Of a stretch of 64,000 nt of DNA, positions 8,241-15,781 are shown in pieces. The stretch's first letter is position 1, and each line of letters begins with the position of its first letter. Position numbers and translations under genes: made by a program. Source of the DNA: Oligella sp050920755 (GTDB lineage: Bacteria > Pseudomonadota > Gammaproteobacteria > Burkholderiales > Burkholderiaceae_B); assembly GCF_050920755.1 (NCBI RefSeq), contig NZ_CP158480.1, positions 2,294,001-2,358,000 of the forward strand, written 5' to 3'. The notes below the pieces were generated by a model, which did not search any database, was not told the DNA's origin, and saw only the letters and a list, made by a program, of their open reading frames with translations.

Positions 8241-9470
8241 TGAGACCTTTGCAATAACCCCTCAAACTTCCTAAAATATGGCTTATTTCCTTGCTTTCTT
8301 ACTTCAGTCCCATGAGTAGTTTCTTTCAACAAACCGCCAAAGCCCGTATTGCCAAACACCTCGACCGTTTTCCGTTACTTAAGTTAGATCAAGTGATTGA
8401 TTGGCGACCGATTGAACGTTACCTCAATTCACAAAAGCAGCGTCGATTGACGACTCAACAAGGTCGTCCGAGTTATCCCGTGCTCGCCATGTTTAAGGCA
8501 GTCCTATTGGGTCAATGGCATAGCCTCTCCGATCCGGAGCTTGAGCATAGTTTGGTGACTCGCATTGATTTTACGATTTTTTGCGGTTTTGATGATATGG
8601 ACGTTCCCGATCACAGTACCCTATGCCGTTACCGCAATTGGTTGGCTGAGGAGGTTTTATTGGATAAGCTGTTAGTGCTTATCAATCAGCAGTTAAGCGA
8701 GAAGGGTCTAAAAGTAGCCAAGGCGCAAACGGCAGTGGTTGATGCGACGATTATTCAAACGGCAGGTCGTAAGAAAATGAAGGCAATTGAGCAGCTTGAG
8801 GACGGTGAGTATCATGAGTCTGCACCAAGCACTGATAAGGATGCACGTTGGACAAAAAAGGGGGCTGACTTCCATTTAGGCTTTAAGCTACATGCTCGTT
8901 CGGATGGTGAGGGCTATATTGAAAAGCTTAATACCACGCCCGCTAATGTGCATGAGGTTAATCAACTTGAACCGCTCGTCAATGATTTGAAACAGGGCAC
9001 GAGAGTAGAAGCGGATAAGGGCTATAGCAGCGCAAAGAACCGAAAGCGATTACAAGCGCTCGGCTTAGAAGATGGCATTATGCAAAAGGCGCATCGCGGT
9101 TCAGTGTTGACACGTGAGCAGATAGAACGCAACAAGCGTTTATCTAAGACTCGCTATGTGATTGAGCAAAGTTTCGGCACGCTGCACCGTAAATTCAAAC
9201 ATAAGCGGGCAAGCTATTTTGGTCTCGTCAAGGTGCATGCGCAGTCGCTTTTGAAAGCGATTTGCATCAATTGTTTAAAAGCTGCCAATAAGCTTAGGAT
9301 AGTTGCGCCTAATTTTGCCTAAAAGGCAGAATTAGGCAGATAAATGCCAAAAAAACAGGCATTTATCGATAAAAGCTGGGTGAAATTTGTCGAAAATTTC
9401 CTAAAAAAATCAAAAAATTTCCAAGTAGAACAGAAATCCGGTATTTAACTGCTTTTATGCAAAAGTCTCA
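8241..9470 (+). mobile_element. IS5-family element, copy A (complete, 1230 bp)
   Basis: The ends are TGAGACCTTTGCAATAACC and the complement of TGAGACTTTTGCATAAAAGC. The flanking triplets are CTC on the left and CGC on the right, a target duplication with one mismatch. If the outer T/A is assigned to the target, the duplication is ACTCT/ACGCT. The element is inserted in the orfB of the IS3-family element. The ends resemble the IS1106/IS5 subgroup known from Neisseria (recollection, not searched). Between the transposase stop and the right end there are two strong hairpins. Confidence 0.92.
8312..9322 (+). CDS. IS5-family transposase, copy A
   Basis: 336 residues from ATG 8312 (MSSFFQQTAKARIAKH); a TTG seven codons upstream is also open. 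It has an N-terminal DUF772-type domain and a DDE catalytic core: VVDATIIQT (D), EADKGYSSAKNRKRL (D), and RYVIEQSFGTLHR (E). It differs from the other three copies at two places seen by eye: AEEVLLDK instead of AEEGLLDK, and KRASYFGL instead of KRASCFGL. The catalytic residues are unchanged, so it may still be active. Confidence 0.92.
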   Translation: MSSFFQQTAKARIAKHLDRFPLLKLDQVIDWRPIERYLNSQKQRRLTTQQGRPSYPVLAMFKAVLLGQWHSLSDPELEHSLVTRIDFTIFCGFDDMDVPDHSTLCRYRNWLAEEVLLDKLLVLINQQLSEKGLKVAKAQTAVVDATIIQTAGRKKMKAIEQLEDGEYHESAPSTDKDARWTKKGADFHLGFKLHARSDGEGYIEKLNTTPANVHEVNQLEPLVNDLKQGTRVEADKGYSSAKNRKRLQALGLEDGIMQKAHRGSVLTREQIERNKRLSKTRYVIEQSFGTLHRKFKHKRASYFGLVKVHAQSLLKAICINCLKAANKLRIVAPNFA

Positions 9471-9982
9471 CGCTGACAATGGTGCACCAATGAAGGCTCA
9501 AACCTTACGCACTAAACTAGAGGAACTTAGCATAAAGGCTTCCTACAGTCGCCCACGAGTCAGTAATGACAATCCCTTCGTAGAGTCACTCTTTAGGGTC
9601 ATGAAATACTGTCCTCAATGGCCATCATCAGGCTTTGCCTCCTTAGATGACACCAGAGCATGGGTCTTACGCTTTGTGCAATGGTACAACACTGTGCATC
9701 GTCACAGTCAGCTTAATTACGTAACACCACAGCAACGCCATGAGGGCAAAGACCGTGAAATACTAGCAAAGCGGCACAAAGTGCTAGCGAATGCCAAAAG
9801 AGATAATCCAATGCGCTGGGGTTCACGTGCAGTAAGAAACTGCACCCCTTTAGGTGTCGTCACGTTAAATCCGGAGAATGATTTAAGAGTAAAAAAAGCA
9901 GCTTAAAATTTATGTATGAGTGACAACTATCTTGACAAATACCGCTTTAAACTGATTTAAGTTAAGCGTAAAGACCCCTTAG

Positions 9983-11365
9983 TTAGGCATTTTCTTCCAT
10001 ATACATTTCATAATATGGTGTACTTAAATCATTAAGAGACTCTTCGATTTTATCCAACAAACCGGCCTCCTTATCTAGAAGACTTGCCGGCATACGCTGC
10101 ACTGAAATAATCTCATTTGCATCAGGTTCTTGTTTGGCAATTAATTGCAACTTTTTGAGCATATCTAAACTATGGGTCGCAATAATTACATTTACACCCA
10201 ACCTGGCCATTTTAAATAAAACCTCCATCAACTTTACTTGCCATTTGGGGTGAATATGTGACTCAGGCTCATCAATAATTAAAAACGAACCCTTTTTTAT
10301 CACATTATTGTGGATCAGCAAATCAATTAAGCCTAGGTTACTTACTCCTGTCGCAGCTAATGATAAGGGCGTGACCGCACCCGACTCATCGTGATACTGA
10401 ATCTCTCCCGCCTCATTAACACTAAGCTTACCTAAAATAGTTTCCTGCAACTCTAGACTAAGCTTCACGAACTCCTCTGTTGGCGGATCCATATGCTTAC
10501 GATCCACAAACTCATATAAATTATCAATATATTCCGGATAACCTTTAAGCTCACGTGAAGTGAAGAAACGCCTCATTGAGAATTTTTGCAAACCGTGCCG
10601 AATTCTTAAATAAACAGGTGAATCTATAAAAACCACATGCTCAATTTTTTGAATCTGATCTATCCCCATTTGCTCAAAGGAAAATATGATCCTATCTTTT
10701 TGGGTAAATTTTAACTCGCCAATATTTTGGATCTTAATTGACGCCCCATCACTTTTACCGGAGTTAACTAATGCACTTAAACGCGTCACCTGATAATTCG
10801 CTTTGAAATTATCATTCAGCGTTTTGGCAATATAATCTATAATCGCCTGTCGGCTATTGCTTAGCAAATCACTGATTTTTTTTAAGTCACTAATAGCTTC
10901 ATTTAAAAAATGAGCGTTTCTTTTAATTTTTGCAACTTCACCACGTTTAGACAAATAGTTTTGTATATCTTTAACTAAAGTCAACAAGCATTCTTGCTGC
11001 ATTTCTAGCTGCTCGCCTAAGGATGAATACTCCAATAAACTGGCTTTTGACAAACACTCACTCACCTCATTACTAATCGCTTGAAATGAGACATTAAAGT
11101 TAATCAGTGACTCTCCATCAAACTGTGAAATTCTCTCTCCCAAACTTCTCTCATAATGCCTTATAGAGTTCATAAAGCTTTCAGCTTGCTCAACAAATGC
11201 TCTGAGCAGATGATTCTGATTGAGTGCTTCAAAAACACAATAAATACTCTTAGTAGCAAATGTTTTGCCGCTTGAATTCTCACCCGAAATAACGGTTAGA
11301 GGCTTGATAGCTAAATTTAAGTCCTTAATCTTCCCAAGCTCTTGGATATGAACATTAAACTCCAT
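9983..11365 (-). CDS. Orphan AAA family ATPase (OLD/RecF-like ABC-type ATPase)
   Basis: 460 residues. The N-terminus MEFNVHIQELGKIKD leads to Walker A GENSSGKT at residues 28-35, a long helical middle part, then GVSNLGLIDLL (signature-like), Walker B SFLIIDEPESHIHPKWQ and an IIATHS switch. This is the SMC/RecF-like AAA_15/AAA_21 fold common in anti-phage and abortive-infection genes. No TOPRIM nuclease domain and no partner nuclease or helicase gene is visible beside it. A good Shine-Dalgarno sequence (GTAGGAG) precedes the ATG. It is flanked on both sides by insertion-sequence remnants in the tRNA-Ser island. A defence role is inference; the exact family is not assigned. Confidence 0.75.
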   Translation of the reverse strand: MEFNVHIQELGKIKDLNLAIKPLTVISGENSSGKTFATKSIYCVFEALNQNHLLRAFVEQAESFMNSIRHYERSLGERISQFDGESLINFNVSFQAISNEVSECLSKASLLEYSSLGEQLEMQQECLLTLVKDIQNYLSKRGEVAKIKRNAHFLNEAISDLKKISDLLSNSRQAIIDYIAKTLNDNFKANYQVTRLSALVNSGKSDGASIKIQNIGELKFTQKDRIIFSFEQMGIDQIQKIEHVVFIDSPVYLRIRHGLQKFSMRRFFTSRELKGYPEYIDNLYEFVDRKHMDPPTEEFVKLSLELQETILGKLSVNEAGEIQYHDESGAVTPLSLAATGVSNLGLIDLLIHNNVIKKGSFLIIDEPESHIHPKWQVKLMEVLFKMARLGVNVIIATHSLDMLKKLQLIAKQEPDANEIISVQRMPASLLDKEAGLLDKIEESLNDLSTPYYEMYMEENA

Positions 11366-11599
11366 CAGCTTCTCCTACCTACACTCTGAGAAATAATTTA
11401 AATATATTGATTAATGAAAAATTAATAAAAACCGCAAAAACGATTGAATCATCCAGTATAACTATTAAACCTAGAAAGCGATCAATGCCATAAGTTTACT
11501 TGATTTTTGCTGCATTAATTGTGAAAAGGCTGTTTATATCCTTAAGGTCAACAAAATATGGGCAGAGGGTTGTTAACGGCAATGTAAAAATGACCCCTG
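11366..11599. other. AT-rich region with a possible scrap of another IS end
   Basis: No gene is visible. The last part (about 11570-11598, TGTTAACGGC followed by AATGTAAAAATGACCCC) resembles from memory the terminus of IS21-family elements, but no second end or IstA/IstB remnant is seen. The stretch upstream is AT-rich and probably holds the promoter of the AAA ATPase. Confidence 0.3.
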
Positions 11600-11694
11600 G
11601 GAGGTGCGGACAAAAACTTGGACTATATTATGTCAGGTAGAGCATGTATACACACCAAGAAATGCTGAAAGCAGTTAAGCTTTATATACAATTA
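11600..11694 (+). mobile_element. 5' end fragment of an IS150-like (IS3-family) element
   Basis: It begins with GGAGGTGCGGAC, the same terminal sequence (in inverse orientation) as the fragment at 43937. A short open frame from about 11644 reads MYTHQEMLKAVKLYIQL, the typical start of IS150-group OrfA. It is cut after 17 codons by an IS5-family right end, joined at its exact terminus. This is therefore a true insertion junction. Confidence 0.7.
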
Positions 11695-11838
11695 GAGACT
11701 TTTGCATAAAAGCAGTTAAATACCGGATTTCTGTTCTACTTGGAAATTTTTTGATTTTTTTAGGAAATTTTCGACAAATTTCACCCCGCTTTTATCGATA
11801 AATGCCTGTTTTTTAGGCATTTATCTGCCTAATCCTGC
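11695..11838. mobile_element. Right-end fragment (144 bp) of the IS5-family element
   Basis: Read left to right it matches the inverted right end of the complete copies: GAGACTTTTGCATAAAAGC, through the AAATGCCTG hairpin, to CTGCCTAAT. Similarity stops at 11838, where IS3-family sequence begins. The element is inserted in the IS150-like fragment on its left and truncated on its right. Confidence 0.88.
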
Positions 11839-11854
11839 GGTAATCCCCCCATTT

Positions 11855-12622
11855 TTAACAGCAGTTGGCAGTAGAATTATTTAATTTATGTTGATGTAAT
11901 TTTTGCCTTGGTGTAATGCCACCTAATGCCGTGTTAGGGCGTTCATTATTATAAGTCCAGAGCCAAGCAGTCGCTCCGAGCTGAACTTCTTCTAGACTCT
12001 CAAAGAGATTCTGGGCTAACCAGTCATAACGTACCGTCCGATTATAGCGCTCGACATAGCCGTTTTGTTGTGGATTACCGGGCTGAGTGTGAATCAACGT
12101 GATATGCCGCTTAGCTGCCCATTCTAAGAGTGTTTTACTGATGTATTCCGGTCCATTGTCACATCGTAGACACGCAGGCTTGCCTCGCCACTCGATGATT
12201 TGATCCAACACTCTTGTGACTCGCTCTGCAGGCAAAGAGAAGTCTACCTCGATGCCCAAACCCTCACGGTTAAAGTCATCAATCACGTTAAATAAACGCA
12301 AACTACGACCGTCAGCCAGCTGGTCATGCATAAAATCCATCGACCACACTTGATTAATCGCAGTCGCAGTCCCGAGTGCCTCAGGGCGCTCACGTACAAT
12401 ACGTTTCTTAGGCTTGATACGTAAGTTTAACTCGAGCTCGCGGTAGATTCGATAGACTCGTTTGTGGTTCCATTTAAAGCCCTTAATATTTCGTAAATAC
12501 AGAAAACATAGGCCAAAGCCCCAGTTACGTTGAGCGGTAGTTAATCGAATCAACCAGTCAGCAATGACCTCGTTCTCATCGGCTTGTTTAGGCCGGTAGT
12601 ATCTTGCATGCCTGCGACACAT
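11855..12622 (-). pseudogene. IS3-family (IS51/IS407-type) transposase OrfB, N-terminus lost
   Basis: 255 codons are open, about 25-40 fewer than an intact OrfB. It has an HTH_21 region (NHKRVYRIYRELELNLR), then the rve core: INQVWSMDFMHDQL (first Asp), CLRCDNGPEYIS (second Asp), and QQNGYVERYNRTVRYDWL (Glu). It ends in LGGITPRQKLHQHKLNNS. The protein start is fused to a different reading frame from another transposase gene around 12600. The present ATG (MCRRHARYY) is thus a by-product of the junction. No orfA is present. Confidence 0.82.
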
Positions 12623-12692
12623 TGTTAAGTTCTTCGGCTAAATTTAATAAACCTACTTTATGTTTGATGATTGAATTGGTAGTATGGTGCAT
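12588..12692 (-). pseudogene. 5' fragment of an IS481-like transposase gene
   Basis: ATG at 12692 starts MHHTTNSIIKHKVGLL, then NLAEELNNVSQACKIL, which resembles the N-terminal helix-turn-helix of IS481-family transposases. It reaches a stop after 34 codons, where it is fused to the IS3-type orfB. About 80 bp further upstream (12700-12780) there is AT-rich leader DNA that may be the rest of this element's left end. The family call is from memory of the motif. Confidence 0.5.
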
Positions 12693-12823
12693 GAGAGTTA
12701 CTCCCTGTTTATGTTCAATTTAAGGTTTAGACACCCATTATTTTGAACGAGTAACTCTCTCTTTTTCAAGAGCTGTGTCAGATTAAGTCGAAACTAATAC
12801 AGATTAGGTTTTAATTAGCTACA

Positions 12824-13138
12824 CTAAAGCGATTCAGATAACAGCTTTAAAAGCCTAATTCTCTCTGATTGCAAGCAGCCCGTTACGTTCCAAATCGGAT
12901 CCTCACAGATGCTATAAAAACCCTCCTCAAGCCCCAAAGCCTCATAGGCCTCAACATCCTTCATCCAATCGCCGAAATAATATGCTTCTAGCTGCTTGCG
13001 ATTTTCTTCTATCGCCGCAAAGCGCTCAATAAACGCCTGTATTTCTTTAACATCTTGTTCCGCTTGAACCGTACGAGCATCCATCTCGCTAAAAATTTTA
13101 CGTAATTGCTCTAAACTTTTTTCTCTACGCTCACTCAT
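12824..13138 (-). CDS. DUF4298 family protein, copy 1
   Basis: 104 residues, acidic and helical. It begins MSERREKSLEQLRKIFSEMD and contains EENRKQLEAYYFGDWMKDVEAYE and DPIWNVTGCLQSERIRLLKLL (each split by variable residues). A clear paralogue of the same length lies at 48282-48596, sharing the EENRK, LEAYYFGDW, DVEAYEA and IWNVT blocks. The function of the family is unknown. It is isolated between IS debris and a group II intron remnant. I see no operon partner on this strand; the nucleotidase beside copy 2 is absent here. Confidence 0.8.
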   Translation of the reverse strand: MSERREKSLEQLRKIFSEMDARTVQAEQDVKEIQAFIERFAAIEENRKQLEAYYFGDWMKDVEAYEALGLEEGFYSICEDPIWNVTGCLQSERIRLLKLLSESL

Positions 13139-13175
13139 GCCAATGACCTTTAGTGACTAACAACTATCCTAAATA

Positions 13176-13677
13176 ATCGAGTAGGGTGAGGCTTACACCT
13201 CATCCCTCTCACAGAACCGTACGTACGGACCTCGTATACGGCTCATGTACATTACTATTTAACATATGCGCTAAACACATACCCCGTTTCAATTGATTCT
13301 ATATCATACAGCCCTATGGTTGTAAACCATTTATTCGGCATGGCATAGCTAGCCAGTGGACTCGCTGAATTTCGCCGGCGATTCATTGCGATTGAGTCAA
13401 ACGGTGGTTTATATCCCATCTGTTTGAGACGTCTATGCAAGCGTTTCGGTTTTTTCCACAACTTGAGCTGAATGCTGCGAAGCCGCCTTCTAATCCATCG
13501 TGCCAGTTCCCTAAAGCAACCCTTTGCATTCGCAATTCTAAAGTACTGAGTAAATCCCCTTAACAACGGGTTAAGCGCTTTGATGACCTTCTCTAACGGT
13601 TGCCTACCATTTCGTTTGGTCCTACTCTTAACCTTTTGCTTAAACCCTGACAGCTTCTTTTTGTTTTTAATATGCAC
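13176..13677 (-). mobile_element. Group II intron 3' fragment (maturase tail, domains V and VI)
   Basis: On the minus strand the DNA encodes the maturase C-terminus, then a catalytic domain V. The latter lies at 13214-13244 and reads GAGCCGTATACGAGGTCC and on to GTACGTACGGTTC. It is followed by TGTGAGAGGGATGAGG (domain VI region) and the 3' end ATCGAGTAGGG read on plus. Domain V of this form and the ending resemble bacterial class C introns such as the one from Oceanobacillus iheyensis. The 5' half is absent here; a matching 5' half lies at 54428-55050. Confidence 0.85.
13255..13677 (-). pseudogene. Group II intron reverse transcriptase/maturase, C-terminal fragment
   Basis: About 140 codons of the maturase (domain X) part: KKLSGFKQKVKSRTKRNG, then LEKVIKALNPLLRGFTQYFR, then ARWIRRRLRSIQLKLWKKPKR and a C-terminal tail ending in YVFSAYVK. 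The reverse-transcriptase palm (YADD motif) is missing, so it cannot be functional alone. At its upstream edge the frame passes into what looks like an IS200-type fragment, so the apparent start codon is artificial. Confidence 0.85.
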
Positions 13678-13737
13678 GTTCACTTAGTCTTTGTAACGAA
13701 ATACCGCCTAGCGCTAACTAGACGGTCATACTCTTAA
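13678..13737 (+). pseudogene. Tiny remnant of an IS200/IS605 TnpA-like gene
   Basis: On the plus strand VHLVFVTKYR is followed by LALTRRSYS and a stop. The motif HLVFVTKYR matches the conserved N-terminal segment of Y1 (IS200/IS605) transposases. Only about ten residues match, so this is tentative. It abuts exactly the truncated edge of the intron maturase. Confidence 0.45.
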
Positions 13738-13761
13738 GCAGAAATGTTGGAATGTTATAAA

Positions 13762-14547
13762 TCAAAAATCCATACCACGATTTGGCTTCTTATTTTGTTT
13801 CTCAAATTTTTGCTCCCATTCGGGATCAACGATATTTAAAATATGCTTTGTGGAATTAACTACCTCTTCTGCAATTAAACTTGTAACTACACTGTAATCA
13901 CCTTTATCGGCTTCAATTAACGCTTCGTAATAAATATCTTTTTCATCTCCTTTGATAATAGCCAATGGATAATCATTTTTCATTAGCTCCATATTCATTA
14001 CTAAGCGCCCTGTACGACCATTACCCTCAATAAATGGGTGAATGGCTTCAAACTTAGCGTGAAACTTAGCTATTTTTTCTATCGTGTGTTCATCTGAATT
14101 ATGATAGTCCTCAATTATTCGCTCCATCTCTGGTGCTATTAAATACGGTTGTGGCGGAGTATGTGGTGAACCTGATATTGTTACTGGTACTGACCTATAA
14201 ATTCCGCCCTCTTTATCATGCTCAGTTGCTTTCAAGATTAAATTATTAAACTCTTTAATCGTGCGTTCAGAAAGTGGCTCATTCTCATTGATAAGATCCA
14301 TCATATAGTCTATAGCATGCTTATGATTAATCACATCAAGGAAGTCCTTGAAAGGCTTACCTTTTACTGTCATACCACTCTCTAGAAAAACTCTAGTTTC
14401 TACCAATGTAAGGGTATTTCCTTCGATACGATTACTTTCATGGTTGTATTTAATCGCAAAATCTTGATTTATACTTTCAACGGTTCTCGCATCTAAAGGT
14501 CTGTAACCATTCAGAAAATCCTTTAGTTTGTCTGCTTTTTTTAACAT
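13762..14547 (-). CDS. Fic domain protein (class II, N-terminal inhibitory helix)
   Basis: 261 residues. The core motif HPFIEGNGRTGR matches HxFx[D/E]GNGRxxR of AMP-transferring Fic enzymes. Near the N-terminus S38-NRI-E42-G43 matches the inhibitory [S/T]xxxE[G/N] motif. Its place in front of the Fic core makes this a self-inhibited class II Fic protein that would AMPylate unknown targets. A flap region (GGIYRSVPVTISGSPHTPP) is present, and all catalytic residues look intact. It lies alone in the decayed tRNA-Ser island, 72 bp downstream of a VirB4 relic, so it may be cargo of a lost mobile element. No small antitoxin partner is visible. Confidence 0.88.
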   Translation of the reverse strand: MLKKADKLKDFLNGYRPLDARTVESINQDFAIKYNHESNRIEGNTLTLVETRVFLESGMTVKGKPFKDFLDVINHKHAIDYMMDLINENEPLSERTIKEFNNLILKATEHDKEGGIYRSVPVTISGSPHTPPQPYLIAPEMERIIEDYHNSDEHTIEKIAKFHAKFEAIHPFIEGNGRTGRLVMNMELMKNDYPLAIIKGDEKDIYYEALIEADKGDYSVVTSLIAEEVVNSTKHILNIVDPEWEQKFEKQNKKPNRGMDF

Positions 14548-14619
14548 CTTTAAAAATCCTAGATTTAATAACTTATCAGTTCATTATACGTCCAACTTAG
14601 ACTGAGAAAATCAAACTGA

Positions 14620-15120
14620 TTAAGCTACTAATTTACTGTGTCGTTCTGCTCTAGCTGCTAAAACGGCTTCTTTAAAGAGTGGATACCACTCTTCAACCGT
14701 CGCATCAGGATTTTCCGCTAATATCTCGTTTAGTAATTCAATATTATTTGATGATCCTGACAACACCGCCATTTCTTCACTAAAGCCATATAAGTCCAAC
14801 TTAGCAAATGCTGATTGCTTACTTTGCTTAACTAGAAACGTTCTTGATTCTAGGCTTAACTTTACTAACTCGTCATACCGCATAACTCGTAGCTACCTTG
14901 GTATTTCGCGTCAGGGTTCGGTAAGAAAAGTTTCGTTGGTGTCTGTTGCACAATAGCCGCAAAAATTGGGCTATTAATCGCATCTTCGGGCGACTGGCTA
15001 GTAAGCACAATCCAACCGCCACGTTTACGATCCGTTTTAAGAATTTTTAAAATAAACTCTTGCGTTGCTTCAAATCGGGTTGGCCACCAAAACTCTTCGA
15101 CGACCGTGCATAAAATACCG
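14620..15120 (-). pseudogene. VirB4-type conjugation ATPase, C-terminal remnant with a frameshift
   Basis: The upper part reads VVEEFWWPTRFEATQEF, then GGWIVLTSQSPEDAINSPIF and QQTPTKLFLPNPDAKYQGSYELCGMT, a very good match to the C-terminal ATPase region of VirB4/TrbE. A single-base frameshift near 14870-14885 moves the frame to RYDELVKLSLESRTFLVKQS and QSAFAKLDLYGFSEEMAVLSGS, the usual VirB4 tail, ending WYPLFKEAVLAARAERHSKLVA. The N-terminal half with Walker A is missing and is replaced by an integrase fragment. It is a relic of an integrative conjugative element. Confidence 0.82.
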
Positions 15121-15446
15121 CTTCTTTCCGCTACTTTATACCACTCAGCAGCGACTTCTTTAAATAACAGTGTGCTGTTCTTGTTTTTTCTTTTTTGTTC
15201 AACTGGATCAACCCCTTGATTCAGCAAATACTTAAGCTCTTCATGTTTTTTCCTAGCTTGAGTAATTGTAGTTTTAGGGTAAACGCCATATGAGGCGGTG
15301 CGTTGTCTATGTCCAAATTGATAATTGTATTGCCAATATTTAGCGCCTGTCGGCCTAACTGAAAGAAATCAACCATTACCTTCGGTAAGCTTATACGTCT
15401 TTTCCTGTGGCAGTGCTGATTTAATTAAGTCGTCAGTAAGAATCAT
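15121..15446 (-). pseudogene. Tyrosine integrase N-terminal fragment with an in-frame stop
   Basis: From ATG 15446 the frame reads MILTDDLIKSALPQEKTYKL then TEGNG, then a TGA stop. It continues in the same frame as FLSVRPTGAKYWQYNYQFGH, YGVYPKTTITQARKKHEELK and LLNQGVDPVEQKRKNK. This is the DUF4102/arm-binding region of P4-type integrases. It then fuses to VirB4 sequence at about 15120; the catalytic domain is missing. It starts about 190 bp from the 3' end of a tRNA-Ser gene, the usual attachment target for this family. Confidence 0.82.
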
Positions 15447-15556
15447 GGTAAAAATTCATATGATGTTATCTTAAAATGAATTTACCACGAAATTTACCAT
15501 GTTCAAAATTGAAACGTAAGAATCTCTAAGTCATAACTAGGTGCGTTCAGAAAGCA

Positions 15557-15594
15557 AAAAACCCTGATAAATCATTATTTTATCAGGGTTTTTT
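15557..15594 (-). terminator. Rho-independent terminator after tRNA-Ser
   Basis: AAAACCCTGATAAA pairs with its complement around a short AT loop, giving a strong hairpin with T-runs on both strands. It lies about 40 bp downstream of the tRNA-Ser 3' end. Confidence 0.85.
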
Positions 15595-15635
15595 AACATT
15601 ACTAACGCTTCTTTGTATTGTTTGCGTTTCAATTT

Positions 15636-15723
15636 TGGCGGATTGAGAGGGATTCGAACCCTCGATACGTCTCCGTATACACGCTTTCCAAGCGTGCGCC
15701 TTCAGCCACTCGGCCACCAATCC
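15636..15723 (-). tRNA. tRNA-Ser (anticodon GGA)
   Basis: 88 nt on the minus strand, beginning GGATTGGTGGCCGAG and ending in an encoded CCA. The anticodon loop CTTGGAAAG gives GGA (reads UCC/UCU). A long variable arm typical of class II tRNAs is present (TATACGGAGACGTAT), and the T arm is GGTTCGAATCC. The neighbouring integrase relic suggests that this tRNA served as an integration site. I found no second copy of its 3' end in the window that would mark the other attachment site. Confidence 0.95.
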
Positions 15724-15781
15724 TATCTGTACGATACCGTCATATCAGATGATAATGACATTAAGCCAAGAATTATATCAC

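Larger units (their letters stand above)
7618..9906 (+). pseudogene. IS3-family transposase OrfB, split by the IS5-family copy
   Basis: The N-terminal part (7618-8240) starts MTSLSERQHVVSLIQ and carries the integrase-core start QVWCWDITYCPS with the first catalytic Asp. It breaks off at LVLHS. The C-terminal part resumes after the nested element at about 9474 with DNGAPMKAQTLR, where the second catalytic Asp and the SRPRVSNDNPFVESLF segment with the final Glu are found. It ends in LNPENDLRVKKAA. Removing the insert and one duplicated triplet restores a single frame (HSDNGAP), so this was a functional DDE transposase before insertion. Confidence 0.9.
7069..9937 (+). mobile_element. IS3-family element interrupted by a nested IS5-family copy
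   Basis: The terminal inverted repeats are TGTCAGGATAGTTGTCAC at 7069 and its near-perfect complement at the other end (TGTCAAGATAGTTGTCAC read inward from 9937). Between them lie an orfA and an orfB of IS3 type. The orfB is split by a complete 1230-bp IS5-family element at 8241-9470. No clear 3-bp target duplication is seen outside the repeats (CTA versus AAT), so one flank may have been rearranged. Without the nested copy the element would be about 1.64 kb. Confidence 0.85.

Noticed and set aside
8057..8359. Minus-strand frame across the left end of IS copy A (and the similar one at 28945-29199 taken as one gene)
   Set aside because: The shared first part is the antisense of the IS leader and the start of the transposase. 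Only the non-IS part at 28945-29080 is a real gene remnant.
15636..15723. Attachment-site repeat of the tRNA-Ser 3' end elsewhere in the window
   Set aside because: No second copy of the T-arm/acceptor sequence was found between 1 and 64000 by eye, so island borders remain undefined.
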